From Roseovarius sp. THAF27 (GTDB lineage Bacteria > Pseudomonadota > Alphaproteobacteria > Rhodobacterales > Rhodobacteraceae), in contig NZ_CP045393.1 of the NCBI RefSeq assembly GCF_009363655.1, forward strand, positions 2,542,001 through 2,606,000: a stretch of DNA of 64,000 bases, given 5' to 3'. The translations under genes and the position numbers were made by a program. The notes beneath the pieces were generated by a model. It was not told where the DNA came from and searched no databases. It saw only the letters and a program-made list of their open reading frames with translations. Positions 54,772 through 64,000 of the stretch are shown here, in pieces (the first letter of the stretch is position 1; every line of letters starts with the position of its first letter).

Positions 54772-55690
54772 CGCCGAACAGCCGCCGCAGCGCGCCCAGC
54801 TGGCTGAGCGCCACGCCCCCCAGGATCAGCGCAAGACCCAAGTACAGGCTGGGCGGCAGCGCCTCGAACAGCACCACAGCGCCGAAAATGATCGACCAGA
54901 CCGGGACCTGGTAGTTCACCAGGCTCAGAAACACCGGCCCGGCATCCCGGATCACCTGCACCAGCAGGATCTGCGCCACGCCCGTGGGCAAAAGGCCAAG
55001 GTATATGAGCGCCCAGAGCACCCGGCCCTGCGGCATCTCGGGCAGGCCCTCGGCCATCAGCGCATAGGGCGTGAACACCACCGCCGCCACGGTCAGCACG
55101 GCGGCGGCCAGCGACAGGCGGTCCACCTCGGGCGCCAGCCGCGTGAAGATCGAGCCCACCGCGTAACACCCAGCCGCACCCACACAGGCCAGCCGCGCCA
55201 GCATCTCGAACTCCGCGCCCGTTGAACGCAATGCCTCGGGTCCGATCAACACGGCCACACCCAGCGTGCCCATCACGAAGCCCACCGCGCGGCGCATACG
55301 CATCCGTTCCCCCGGCACCAGAAAATGCGCCAGCGGCAGGACCAGCAGCGGCACTGCCGCCATGCAGACGCCCGCAAAGCCCGAGGCGACCACCTGCTGG
55401 CCCCAACTGAGCAAAAAGAACGGCAAGGCGTTGGAAAACAGCCCCATCGCCACGATGAACGCCCAAAGCCGCCCGGCCTGAGGCCCACGGCGGCGCGGCA
55501 AGCCCCGACCCGTCGCGCGGCAGAGCACCAGTAGGAACGCCGCCCCCAGGGTCAATCGCACCGCCACCACGGTCAGCGGCCCAACGCCTTGCAACGCCAC
55601 GCTGACCGCCATGAAGGACGCGCCCCAGATCATGCCCAGGGCACACAGCCTGAGCCAGTTCACCGGCGCGACGGCAATCGGATTTTCCAT
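54767..55690 (-). CDS. EamA/DMT-family transporter
   Basis: A 307-residue membrane protein with ten hydrophobic helices in two similar halves. Both carry EamA signatures (GMIWGASFMAVSVAL at the start; NYQVPVWSIIFGAVVLFE and LILGGVALSQLG in the second half). Such carriers export amino acids or metabolites. The substrate is unknown. Confidence 0.9.
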   Translation of the reverse strand: MENPIAVAPVNWLRLCALGMIWGASFMAVSVALQGVGPLTVVAVRLTLGAAFLLVLCRATGRGLPRRRGPQAGRLWAFIVAMGLFSNALPFFLLSWGQQVVASGFAGVCMAAVPLLVLPLAHFLVPGERMRMRRAVGFVMGTLGVAVLIGPEALRSTGAEFEMLARLACVGAAGCYAVGSIFTRLAPEVDRLSLAAAVLTVAAVVFTPYALMAEGLPEMPQGRVLWALIYLGLLPTGVAQILLVQVIRDAGPVFLSLVNYQVPVWSIIFGAVVLFEALPPSLYLGLALILGGVALSQLGALRRLFGA

Positions 55691-55792
55691 TCAGATCAAC
55701 CCTCCGGGCATGTGAGTGCGTGTCAAAACGTCCCGAGCGCATTGTCGTTCGTCGCGGCACAGCCACGTCTTGCGATCGAAAGGAGGCGCATC

Positions 55793-55957
55793 ATGGATAT
55801 AGCCATCGGCGCCGCGGCCCTGTCGATCATCACCTTGGTGATCTTTCTCATCTTGGCCGCGCGCAACAAGCAAAAGACCGAAGAGCGAAAGAAAGATCCC
55901 GACGTCCCGCCAAGTTCGCTTGCCAAGGACGGCGACTCTCACAAGCCGGTCGACTGA
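55793..55957 (+). CDS. Small single-helix membrane protein (54 aa)
   Basis: A 54-residue protein with an ideal ribosome-binding site (AAAGGAGG, 7 bases before ATG). It starts MDIAIGAAALSIITLVIFLI, one membrane helix, then a charged tail (NKQKTEERKKDPDVPP). A strong terminator follows at once, so this looks like a complete one-gene unit. Function is unknown. Confidence 0.75.
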   Translation: MDIAIGAAALSIITLVIFLILAARNKQKTEERKKDPDVPPSSLAKDGDSHKPVD

Positions 55958-55966
55958 CAAGAACGA

Positions 55967-55998
55967 AAAGAGCCGGTGCACCACCGGCTCTTTCCTTT
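55967..55998. terminator. Two-way terminator
   Basis: A 12-base-pair stem AAAGAGCCGGTG/CACCGGCTCTTT with a 3-base loop, then CCTTTT. It lies between the small membrane gene and the end of ilvC. Confidence 0.9.
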
Positions 55999-56014
55999 TC
56001 GGGTGCGGATGGCC

Positions 56015-57121
<1,107 letters not shown>

Positions 57122-57185
57122 TTAGTGAGGTAATCATTCACCGTTCTTCAAATACTCGCAAATTCCATTCACTCACAACAGGCCC

Positions 57186-57644
57186 ATGCATCTCGACGAC
57201 ACCGACCGCCGCATCCTGCGCCAGTACCAGCATGACCCGACGCTCGGTCCCGCCGACCTGGCCGAGCTTGCCGGCGTGACCCCCGCCACCTGTGCGCGGC
57301 GGCTGGACCGCATGGCCCAGGCGGGTCTTTTGCGCGGCAACCACGCGGTGATCGACTGGGCCGCGCTCGGCTACAGCGTCGAGGTCAGCTTGCGGATCAC
57401 GCTGGACAAGACCGTCCCCAACGCGTTCGACGCGTTCACCGAGGCCGCCCGCGCCATCCCCGAGGTGCTGGAGATCCAGTCCTTCCTCGGTCGAGTCGAC
57501 ACGCGGCTTTCGGTCATTGCGCGGGACATGGCGCATTACCAGGAAATCTATCGCACCGCGATCCTGACCCTGCCCCATATCACCGATATCGAGGCGCTGA
57601 TGCACGTGGCCCGGATCAAGACAGACGAGGTTCTGCCGCTATGA
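57186..57644 (+). CDS. Lrp/AsnC-family regulator 1
   Basis: A 152-residue regulator. The helix-turn-helix is at about residues 5-45 (DLAELAGVTPATCARRLDRM), followed by an alpha-beta sandwich ligand domain (RAAREIP-like RAIPEVLEIQSFLGRVDTRL). It is divergent from ilvC across 148 bases, a common place for a branched-chain amino-acid regulator. Its stop overlaps the next start by four bases. Confidence 0.92.
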   Translation: MHLDDTDRRILRQYQHDPTLGPADLAELAGVTPATCARRLDRMAQAGLLRGNHAVIDWAALGYSVEVSLRITLDKTVPNAFDAFTEAARAIPEVLEIQSFLGRVDTRLSVIARDMAHYQEIYRTAILTLPHITDIEALMHVARIKTDEVLPL

Positions 57645-58111
57645 GCCAGCCCGCCCTCGAACTGGACACCACCGACCGCCAGATCCTGCGTGCGCTGGTG
57701 CAGGACGCCACCCAATCGGCCGGCGCCATCGGGCGCGCCCTGGGTCTCAGCCAGCCCGCCGCGTGGCGGCGGATCAAGCGGTTGCGCGATGCGGGCATCC
57801 TGAAAACCCAGCGTCTCGACCTGGACAAGGAGGCGCTCGGCTTCGGCGTCACCGTCTTCCTGGGCCTGAAACTGGCCACCAAGGGCCGCGTCAGCCTCGC
57901 GGATTTCGAGCGTGCCGTCTCGGCCATCCCCGAGGTGCAGACGGTCGAGCATATCCTCGGGCTCTACGACTACCGCCTGCGCGTCGTGGCCCGCGACATC
58001 TCGGATTTCGAGCGCGTGCTGCGGCGGCGCATCATGACCCTGCCCGGCGTCGGCGACGTGGAGGCAAACGTGCTTTTGAGCGAGGAACGCCGCCCCGGCC
58101 CGATTGGCTGA
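57641..58111 (+). CDS. Lrp/AsnC-family regulator 2
   Basis: A 156-residue paralogue, start in the stop of the first (ATGA). Helix-turn-helix AIGRALGLSQPAAWRRIKRL and ligand domain VSAIPEVQTVEHILGLYDYRL. The coupled pair may form mixed oligomers. AhbA/AhbB and NirDL enzymes share this fold, but no haem genes are near and the HTH parts are intact, so regulators are the better call. Confidence 0.92.
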   Translation: MSQPALELDTTDRQILRALVQDATQSAGAIGRALGLSQPAAWRRIKRLRDAGILKTQRLDLDKEALGFGVTVFLGLKLATKGRVSLADFERAVSAIPEVQTVEHILGLYDYRLRVVARDISDFERVLRRRIMTLPGVGDVEANVLLSEERRPGPIG

Positions 58112-58314
58112 CGGCATGGCCCGGTATGCCGCCGTATGCGTGTATGCAAAAGTATTATTTATAAACAAAGCTTTATGACGCGCCCGCATGACGGGTATGC
58201 AGAATTGACCTCTGGCGGCATGCGGCTTCTCAGGCTTATGCTGCAACGCAGAAAATGCGGCAGAGCACCCTCCCCGCCTCTGCCATTCCGCACACGTAAG
58301 ACACGAGGTTGACC

Positions 58315-58659
58315 ATGAAACTCATTCTTTCCACCGCCGCCCTCGCCCTGACGGCAACCACCGCCCTTGCCGATACCGTCACGCTGACACGGGCCAATGC
58401 CGGCGCCACCCTGCACGAAAGCGATGCCGACATGAGCGTCTACTGGGTTGAGGATGGCGATGCCTACGCGCTGACCGCCACCTATGTCACCGACGAGGCG
58501 CCGGCGGATCCCGCCCGCCTGAGAATGCACCTCTCGGACGGCGACACGGTGACCTTCGGCCTGCCCGGCGTTCAGGACCGACTGTTCACCTTCGCCCGCG
58601 ACGGCGAAACCGTCTCGGTCCGATCGGCCCGCGTCAGCGTCGACTACGCCAGCAAGTAA
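58315..58659 (+). CDS. Small periplasmic protein, unknown
   Basis: A 114-residue protein with signal peptide MKLILSTAALALTATTALA; start at 58315 with GAGG upstream. The mature part is acidic and beta-rich (MSVYWVEDGDAYALTATYV, GDTVTFGLPGVQ) with no Cys. No family is recognised. A stem at 58681-58708 (one mismatch) follows it. Confidence 0.75.
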   Translation: MKLILSTAALALTATTALADTVTLTRANAGATLHESDADMSVYWVEDGDAYALTATYVTDEAPADPARLRMHLSDGDTVTFGLPGVQDRLFTFARDGETVSVRSARVSVDYASK

Positions 58660-58680
58660 GGCCGGCCATCGGTCGTGTCC

Positions 58681-58711
58681 CGCCGCGTCGCCCCCAAGCG
58701 TCGCGGCGTTT
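58681..58711 (+). terminator. Probable terminator
   Basis: CGCCGCGTCGC/GCGTCGCGGCG stem with one mismatch, then TTT, 21 bases after the stop at 58659. Confidence 0.55.
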
Positions 58712-58822
58712 GCATGTCCGGCGTGCCGGAAATACCCTTCGGCGTGACGGCATGACGCCCTGTCATCCCGCCGTCGTTCGGGGCATACTGCCGCAAACCT
58801 TCCAACCCAGGACCAAACGCCC

Positions 58823-59950
58823 ATGACCGCCCTCCGCCCCGATATCGATCCCGACGGCCTGCTGGAATACTCCGTCGTCTTCACCGACCGCTCTCTCAAC
58901 CACATGAGCAAGGTATTCCAAGGAGTTATGAACGACATTTCATCCATGCTGAAAGAGGTCTACAACGCCTCTGCCGTGGCCATCGTGCCCGGCGGCGGTA
59001 CCGTCGCGATGGAGGCCGTCGCCCGCCAGTTCGGCCATGACGCCCACGCGCTCATTGTGCGCAACGGCTGGTTCTCCTATCGCTGGAGCCAGATCTTCGA
59101 CGCAGGCGCCTTCACGTCGGACACGACCGTCTGCATGGCCCGCCAGACCGGCAACGGGGCGCAGGCCCCCTTTGCCCCCGCGCCCATCGAGGAAGTCATC
59201 GCGAAGATCCGCGAGGCAAAACCCGACGCCGTCTTCGCGCCGCATGTGGAAACCAGCGCCGGCATCATCCTGCCCGACGACTACATCACCGCGCTGGCCG
59301 AGGCCGCGCACGAGGTGGGCGCCCTGATGGTGCTCGACTGCATCGCCTCGGGCTGCGCCTGGGTTGACATGGAACAGACCGGCGTCGACGTCCTGATCTC
59401 GGCCCCGCAAAAGGGCTGGTCGGCCTCGCCCTCGGCGGGCCTCGTGATGATGTCCGAGCGCGCGCTGGAGCGTTTGGAAAAGACCACCTCCAACAGCTTC
59501 GCCATCGACCTCAAGAAATGGCACGCGATCATGCAGGCCTATGAGAACGGCGGTCATGCCTATCACGCCACCATGCCCACCGACGCCCTGCGCGGGTTCC
59601 GCGACACGATGCAGGAGACGAAGGACTTCGGCTTTGAAAAACTGCGGCAGGCGCAATGGGACCTGGGCAATGCGGTGCGCGCCATGCTGGCCGACAAGGG
59701 CGTGACCTCCGTGGCCGCCGATGGGTTCGGCGCGCCGGGTGTGGTGGTCAGCTATACCACCGACCCCGAGGTACAAAACGGCAAGAAATTCGCCGCCGAA
59801 GGAATGCAGATCGCCGCCGGCGTGCCGCTGCAAGTGAGCGAGCCGGACGGGTTCATGACCTTCCGGCTGGGGCTTTTCGGGCTGGACAAGCTCTATGACG
59901 TCGAGGCCGCCAAGGCCCGGCTGCAAGAGGTGATCGATAGGGTGCTATAG
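58823..59950 (+). CDS. Class V aminotransferase (alanine-glyoxylate/serine-pyruvate type)
   Basis: A 375-residue PLP enzyme of aminotransferase class V. VPGGGTVAMEAVARQF (about 55-70) is the cofactor phosphate loop, LMVLDCIASGCAWVDME carries the Asp, and ISAPQKGWSASPSAG holds the Schiff-base Lys at about 200. Relatives use serine, alanine or phosphonates as donors and glyoxylate or pyruvate as acceptor. It is a single-gene unit. Confidence 0.87.
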   Translation: MTALRPDIDPDGLLEYSVVFTDRSLNHMSKVFQGVMNDISSMLKEVYNASAVAIVPGGGTVAMEAVARQFGHDAHALIVRNGWFSYRWSQIFDAGAFTSDTTVCMARQTGNGAQAPFAPAPIEEVIAKIREAKPDAVFAPHVETSAGIILPDDYITALAEAAHEVGALMVLDCIASGCAWVDMEQTGVDVLISAPQKGWSASPSAGLVMMSERALERLEKTTSNSFAIDLKKWHAIMQAYENGGHAYHATMPTDALRGFRDTMQETKDFGFEKLRQAQWDLGNAVRAMLADKGVTSVAADGFGAPGVVVSYTTDPEVQNGKKFAAEGMQIAAGVPLQVSEPDGFMTFRLGLFGLDKLYDVEAAKARLQEVIDRVL

Positions 59951-59967
59951 ACCACGCGCGGAGTCGA

Positions 59968-60120
59968 GGCGCAGCTAGCTGCGCCGCCGCGCGATCGCCA
60001 GACCGCCCCCCGGGCTGGCGATTGCTTACCGTTTGAGCTTCGATTTCAGGCTTTGCGGATGTGGCAGATATAAAGTGACCTGAAGACACGATGGGGTCGC
60101 CATCCCGCGGTCTGGCGAGC
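59968..60120 (+). repeat. Dispersed ~150-bp repeat, copy C (diverged)
   Basis: It starts with CGCCGCCGCGCGATCGCCAG and the dyad CCGCCCCCCGGGCTGGCGAT, followed by GGCAGATATAAAGTG and GGGGTCGCC, then TCTGGCGAGCGCG, which pairs with the start. The order matches copies A, B and D though the distal block is weaker. Confidence 0.6.
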
Positions 60121-60129
60121 GCGCGGCTT

Positions 60130-60795
60130 TTACCGCAAACGTATATTGCTGTTCGCCCGACGCAGGCACATCCAGATCACCCAGGCGCTGGCCAACAGCC
60201 AAAGCCCACCCCACATCCAGGTGGTGCCGCCGAACTCCTCGGCCAGCATACGCGCGTCGGAATGCAGCCAGCTGCGCGCAATCGTGTCGCTGTAGATATC
60301 GAGCGGCACGTAGATCATGCAAGCCAGCCCGATCACCCGCAGCATCAGGTCGCTGACATCCCGGGCCAAGTATTTCGCCGCCAACAGCATCGCCGCGCCC
60401 GTCCCGGCCCCGAACACCAGCGCGAAGGGCGACCGCACGTAAAGCACCGTCACCGCCAGCAGCGTGACCCCCAGCGCGCCCAGCACCGCGCGGTCGGCGC
60501 GCGTCCGCACGGCGGCCGTGAAGAGCGCGACGCCGATCAGCAGCGAGCCAAGGTAACCCGCGCTCAGGCTGATAAAGCGATTGCCGCCGCGCGAGGTCAC
60601 GGCCCCGCCCTGCATCGGGTCGAGCGTCAGGTCCAGAACCGCGCCGCCGGTCAGCAGCACGGCCAGCACGTGGCCCAGCTCGTGCAGGAACACCACCAAG
60701 AGTTTCAGCGGGATCACCACCGGGGTCTGCCACAGCACCGCAATCGCGGCCACCAGCAACAGCAATTGCCAATGCCCGCGCAGAAATGCCCGCAT
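60130..60795 (-). CDS. M50B-like membrane metallopeptidase
   Basis: A 221-residue membrane protein with about six helices. VVFLHELGHVLAVLLTGG in the second helix is the HExxH-type zinc motif (HELGH) of the M50B-like group, related to site-2 proteases; start MRAFLRGHWQ at 60795. The usual second motif (NxxPxxxxDG) is not evident, and LDIYSDTIARSWLHSDA may supply the Asp. Its substrate is unknown. It is 2 bases downstream of the hydroxylase gene. Confidence 0.82.
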   Translation of the reverse strand: MRAFLRGHWQLLLLVAAIAVLWQTPVVIPLKLLVVFLHELGHVLAVLLTGGAVLDLTLDPMQGGAVTSRGGNRFISLSAGYLGSLLIGVALFTAAVRTRADRAVLGALGVTLLAVTVLYVRSPFALVFGAGTGAAMLLAAKYLARDVSDLMLRVIGLACMIYVPLDIYSDTIARSWLHSDARMLAEEFGGTTWMWGGLWLLASAWVIWMCLRRANSNIRLR

Positions 60796-60797
60796 TC

Positions 60798-62000
60798 TCA
60801 ACCCCTTGCGCCCAGCCCCAGCTGCATCAGCGTCTTTCGCACCGGGGCCAGCCCGTACAATGCGTTGAGCGCCTGCATCCGCGCGTCGCGCAGCACCGGC
60901 GCGCTGACCATCGAGGCGCGGTTCAGCACGTCGATGCCGGTGACCCGTGACATCACCTCCCAGTGGCGGCGCTTGTGATAAGTCTCCAGCATCTCGCGGT
61001 CGCCCAGGCGTTCGGGATTGGCCTGCGCCAGCTCTAGCAGCACATGCAGGTCGCCAAGCGACATGTTCAGCCCCTGCGCTCCGATGGGCGGCACCACATG
61101 CGCTGCCTCGGCCACGAGGGCGATGCGCTCGCCCGCCATGCGCTCGGCCACCTGGGAAATGATCGGCCAGACCGTCCGGCGCGAGGCCAGCGTCAGCGGC
61201 CCGAAGAGGTGGCAGGACCGCGTGCTCATCTCCGCCTCGAACGCGGCCACGTCTAGCGCGGCCAGCCGCTGCGCATCGGGGCCGTCCTCCATCCACACCA
61301 CGGCGGACGAGGGCCGCCCCTCGTAATCCGGCAGCGGGACGAGCGTGAACGGGCCTCCCGTGCGGTGGATCTCGGTCGAGACATTGTCATGCGGAATCGG
61401 ATGCGTCACGGCAAAGGCCAGCGCCTTCTGCCCGTAGCGCGTTGTTTTCACGGATATTCCCGCCGCCTGGCGCATGGGCGAGCCGCGCCCGTCGGCGGCC
61501 AGCACCAGCCGGGTGCGGATCTTGCTGCCATCGCTCAATCCCACCCGCGCCTCGGCCTCTCGGGTAAAGAGGCTTTCCGCCGCCACGCCGGGGCGAAACT
61601 CCACGGTATCGAGGCTGTCCAGTTGCGCCACCATCTCGCGCCGCAAGAGCCAGTTGGGCAGGTTCCAGCCAAACGGCTTTTCCGAGATGTCGCCCGCATT
61701 GAAATCCTTGACGACGCGCGGCTCGGGCACCGCGCCGCCCGCGTCGACGATGCGCATCACCTGCAACGGGGCGGCGTGGGCGTCGAGCCTGTCCCAGATG
61801 CCCGCCTGCGCCAGAAGCGCCTGCGCCGGTTGCAGGATCGCGGTGGTGCGCAGGTCCGAGCCTTCGGCGTCGCGCTCGGTCACCGGCGGGGCCGGATCGA
61901 CGCAGAGCACGCGGAACCCCGCGCCCCCGAACAGGGCCGCCGCCGACAGACCGGCAACGCCACCGCCGGACACGACGATATCATGATCGAAACGGCTCAT
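60798..62000 (-). CDS. UbiH/COQ6-type FAD monooxygenase
   Basis: A 400-residue flavoprotein hydroxylase of the UbiH/UbiF/VisC family, likely acting on the ubiquinone ring. FAD motifs are VVSGGGVAGLSAAALFGG (GxGxxG type), LAADGRGSPMRQAAG (DG motif) and ALVAEAAHVVPPIGAQGLN, where the usual GDAAH is EAAH. Length is normal. It is probably cotranscribed with the M50B gene. Confidence 0.9.
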   Translation of the reverse strand: MSRFDHDIVVSGGGVAGLSAAALFGGAGFRVLCVDPAPPVTERDAEGSDLRTTAILQPAQALLAQAGIWDRLDAHAAPLQVMRIVDAGGAVPEPRVVKDFNAGDISEKPFGWNLPNWLLRREMVAQLDSLDTVEFRPGVAAESLFTREAEARVGLSDGSKIRTRLVLAADGRGSPMRQAAGISVKTTRYGQKALAFAVTHPIPHDNVSTEIHRTGGPFTLVPLPDYEGRPSSAVVWMEDGPDAQRLAALDVAAFEAEMSTRSCHLFGPLTLASRRTVWPIISQVAERMAGERIALVAEAAHVVPPIGAQGLNMSLGDLHVLLELAQANPERLGDREMLETYHKRRHWEVMSRVTGIDVLNRASMVSAPVLRDARMQALNALYGLAPVRKTLMQLGLGARG

Positions 62001-62059
62001 GCGCAGGCCTCCTTTTCAGCGGCACCATAGACCGCGCACGCAGCGACGGCCAGACCGTC

Positions 62060-62287
62060 TCAGGCGCGCGAGATGATCAGCAGAAACAGCCATATGACGG
62101 GCACGAGCGCCAGCGCCGGCAGGTAGAGACCCGGCACGCCCCAAAGCACGATTGCCCCACCCCACGCCACTAGAAGAACGCCCAGAAACAACAGGATACG
62201 CACCGCAATTGATGTTTCGCTCGAACTCTCCGCCGGGTGTGGTCCGGTGTCGTCCTCGGTGCCTTCGGTCTGGGGCATCGTCTGCAT
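62060..62287 (-). CDS. Small membrane protein (75 aa)
   Basis: A 75-residue protein with a polar, acidic start (MPQTEGTEDDTGPHPAESS) and two hydrophobic helices (about 29-49 and 52-72). Either of two ATGs, at 62287 or 62278, may be used; a GCAGG lies upstream. It is not recognised. Confidence 0.6.
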   Translation of the reverse strand: MQTMPQTEGTEDDTGPHPAESSSETSIAVRILLFLGVLLVAWGGAIVLWGVPGLYLPALALVPVIWLFLLIISRA

Positions 62288-62362
62288 CCTGCGTCATGTC
62301 TCGCGACCTGACGTAGGCTGCTCCCGCGCCGCGCAAAAGGTGCAAATCGCCGCAGCGGACCC

Positions 62363-63007
62363 TCAGACCAGCCGCGACAGGAACCCCGACAGATCATCGG
62401 TATGGTGATGCACGTGATCGGCCTCGACCGGCTCGGGGCCGACCAGCACGGTCCGCATCCCCATCGCATGCGGCGCCGCAAGATTGCGCACGTCATCCTC
62501 GAACATCGCGGCCTTCGCGGTCACGACGCCGTCGGTGGCGAACACCCGGTCGAACGCCGCCCGGTCCGGCTTGGGGTGAAAGCCCGCATGTTCCACGCCG
62601 TAGATCGCGTCGAACAGCCCCTCCAGCCCCCGCGCCTCGACCACGCGCTGCGCGTAAGGGGCCGAGCCGTTGGTATAGACGATCTTGCGCCCCGGCAGCG
62701 CCCGGATATGCGCGGCCAGTTCGGCATCCGCCTCCAGCAGGTCGAAGGAGATGTCGTGCACATCTGTCAGGTACGGCCCCGGATCGACGCCATGCTCGCG
62801 CATCAGCCCGGCCAGCGTCGTGCCATGCCGCCGCCAATAGTCCAGCCGCAGCCGGTCGGCCTCGGCCCGGTCCACGCCCAGCGCATTCATCACGAACTGC
62901 GTCATCCGCACCTCGATCTGGTCGAACAGGCGCATTTCCGGCGGGTACAGCGTGTTGTCCAGGTCGAACACCCAGGTCTCCACATGTGCAAAGAACGCTT
63001 TCGCCAT
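62363..63007 (-). CDS. HAD-IA hydrolase, pyrimidine 5'-nucleotidase type
   Basis: A 214-residue haloacid dehalogenase-superfamily phosphatase. VFDLDNTLYPP (14-24) has the nucleophile Asp and general acid, VYTNGSAPYAQRVV is motif II, HPKPDRAAFDRV has the Lys and MFEDDVRNLAAPHAMG motif IV. This arrangement is that of Sdt1/pyrimidine 5'-nucleotidases. It acts in the cytoplasm, perhaps on UMP, CMP or similar. Confidence 0.9.
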   Translation of the reverse strand: MAKAFFAHVETWVFDLDNTLYPPEMRLFDQIEVRMTQFVMNALGVDRAEADRLRLDYWRRHGTTLAGLMREHGVDPGPYLTDVHDISFDLLEADAELAAHIRALPGRKIVYTNGSAPYAQRVVEARGLEGLFDAIYGVEHAGFHPKPDRAAFDRVFATDGVVTAKAAMFEDDVRNLAAPHAMGMRTVLVGPEPVEADHVHHHTDDLSGFLSRLV

Positions 63008-63112
63008 CGCCTTCCCCCGCTCTTAATTGTCGCAGGGCCCGGCAAGGCTTGCGCCCTGCCTCCGGCCCCGCATATCCTCGTCGCCTGAAACCACATACCA
63101 AAAGAGAGTGCG

Positions 63113-63763
63113 ATGACCATAGCCGCGCCGCAGAAAGATGCCTATCACATGATCCTCGAGGCGATCGACACCGGCGATTACAAGCCCGGCGACCGCCTGG
63201 TGGAAAGCGACCTGGCAGAGCGGTTCGGCGTGTCGCGCACCCCGATCCGCGAGGCGTTGCAGCGGCTGGAAACCCAAAGCCTGCTCACGCGCGACGGCCG
63301 CAGCCTGATCGTGTCATCGCTCGATCACAACCAGCTGGCCGAGCTTTACGTGGTGCGCGCCGAGCTCGAGGGGCTGGCCGCGAACCTCGCCGCCCGCCAC
63401 GCCGCGCCCGAGGAGATTCGCGTGCTGCGCGACATGGTGACCGACGACCGGGCGCTGGTCGACGACCCCAAGGCGATGGCCCGCGCCAATCGGCGCTTTC
63501 ACAAGCAGATCCACCTGGCGTCGCACAACCGCTTTCTGGTGCAGCAGCTGGACCTCGTGCATCGCTCCATGGCGCTGATGGCCACCACCTCGCTGGCCGC
63601 GCTTGGCCGGCCCGAGGATGCGCTGGCCGAGCACGACGCGATCGTGACCGCGATCGAGACCGGCAATGCCGAAGCCGCTGGCGACGCCCTGCGCGCCCAT
63701 ATTTCCAAGGCGTTCGTGACCCGGCTGAAGCTGGATTCAGGGGAACTGGATACGCTGATCTGA
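63113..63763 (+). CDS. GntR-family regulator (FadR/VanR type)
   Basis: A 216-residue regulator. The winged helix spans about 12-74 (PGDRLVESDLAERFGVSRTP) and the all-helical FCD ligand domain follows, with metal-type His in RRFHKQIHLASHNRF and AEHDAIVTAIETGN. Its last 27 bases overlap the end of the opposite gene. The target operon is not visible here. Confidence 0.92.
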   Translation: MTIAAPQKDAYHMILEAIDTGDYKPGDRLVESDLAERFGVSRTPIREALQRLETQSLLTRDGRSLIVSSLDHNQLAELYVVRAELEGLAANLAARHAAPEEIRVLRDMVTDDRALVDDPKAMARANRRFHKQIHLASHNRFLVQQLDLVHRSMALMATTSLAALGRPEDALAEHDAIVTAIETGNAEAAGDALRAHISKAFVTRLKLDSGELDTLI

Positions 63764-64000
63764 GGCGGATCGCGTCGCCGGCGGCGGTGCCACGGCCAGC
63801 GACAGGCCGTGCTGCGTCTTGTCCCAGAAGAACGGTTTGAGCACCAGCTCGTAGAGCGCCTTGTAGGCCGCCACCGCGCCCAGCGGCAGATAGAAATGCA
63901 TCGTCGGGACCCAGGCCAGAAGGTGGCGATGCTTCGGCCCGGTGACCGAGGCCATGTAGATCGTCAGGTTCAGCACCTCTATGGCCAGCAAGAGCGCCCC
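63737..64000 (-). CDS. Glycosyltransferase family 2, C-terminal end (partial)
   Basis: The frame is open to the right edge. The visible 87 residues end a membrane-bound protein: a helix (LLLAIEVLNLTIYMASV), then WVPTMHFYLPLGAVAAYKAL and PFFWDKTQHGLS. The WDKTxHG ending is typical of family 2 glycosyltransferases of the cellulose-synthase-like group. The catalytic part is outside the window. Confidence 0.75.
   Translation of the reverse strand, partial: GALLLAIEVLNLTIYMASVTGPKHRHLLAWVPTMHFYLPLGAVAAYKALYELVLKPFFWDKTQHGLSLAVAPPPATRSASDQRIQFP

Noticed and set aside
57186..58111. AhbA/AhbB-type sirohaem decarboxylases
   Set aside because: The pair is Lrp-like with intact DNA-binding helices, and no haem or nir genes surround it.

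Overview
The window looks like chromosomal DNA from a GC-rich marine-type alphaproteobacterium of the Rhodobacteraceae (roseobacter/Paracoccus branch). Support comes from a phaZ/phaC/phaP/phaR polyhydroxyalkanoate cluster with CTGC-N3-GCAG operators, an orphan ctaD, the accB-accC-aat-DUF2155-mlaD-NDUFA12 block, separate clpP and clpX, two Lrp-family genes divergent from ilvC, and many small proteins of the kind common in that family. No rRNA, tRNA, phage, IS transposase or CRISPR array was seen. Genes are dense and about half lie on each strand.

Layout. 1-4.9 kb: the 3' part of an FAD amine oxidase, a small DUF1127-like gene, two LysR regulators and a DegT-type aminotransferase. 4.9-13.3 kb: the PHA storage region (phaR, phasin, synthase, depolymerase), interrupted between phaR and phaP by about 4 kb of accessory genes (membrane protein, L,D-transpeptidase lipoprotein, small DnaB-like ATPase between direct repeats, secreted protein). 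13.6-21.5 kb: two alpha/beta hydrolases, an MFS transporter, thrS, an ArsC-like reductase, a cold-shock protein and small secreted proteins. 21.7-23.0 kb: thyA-folA. 23.2-25.6 kb: a lipoprotein and an outer-membrane protein that together look like a Slam surface-lipoprotein export pair. 25.7-28.1 kb: a translationally coupled operon gloA-DUF1287-DUF1194-DUF1194. 28.3-35.1 kb: LdtR-like MarR regulator, sdhE, an XRE regulator, an aminotransferase, an acyl-CoA ligase, accB-accC. 35.1-42.2 kb: aat, DUF2155, mlaD, NDUFA12, clpX, clpP, ctaD. 42.2-47.1 kb: a membrane protein, a large secreted UshA-like protein without signal peptide, a repeat-rich gap, and a small MarR operon. 47.1-54.7 kb: an outer-membrane MipA protein, a Tat-exported metallo-hydrolase, a LysR-cupin pair, a DmdA-like GcvT protein, a folB-kinase fusion and folP. 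54.8-64 kb: EamA transporter, ilvC, two Lrp regulators, a class V aminotransferase, a membrane metalloprotease, a UbiH-type hydroxylase, a HAD phosphatase, a GntR regulator and the end of a glycosyltransferase.

Themes. PHA metabolism is the clearest regulon: PhaR-type palindromes lie before phaR, phaP and phaC, and the phaC site sits in the phaC-phaZ divergent region. One-carbon/folate functions recur (thyA, folA, GcvT/DmdA-like, folB fusion, folP) though not as one operon. Intergenic space carries several families of structured repeats: a dispersed element of about 150 bp in four copies, paired GC-rich hairpins beside it, five 45-bp tandem units between folB and folP, and arrays of AT-rich perfect palindromes at gene ends. 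The most novel-looking items are the Slam-like pair, the folB-kinase fusion, the repeat-flanked DnaB-like ATPase inside the PHA cluster, and the hairpin/repeat families.
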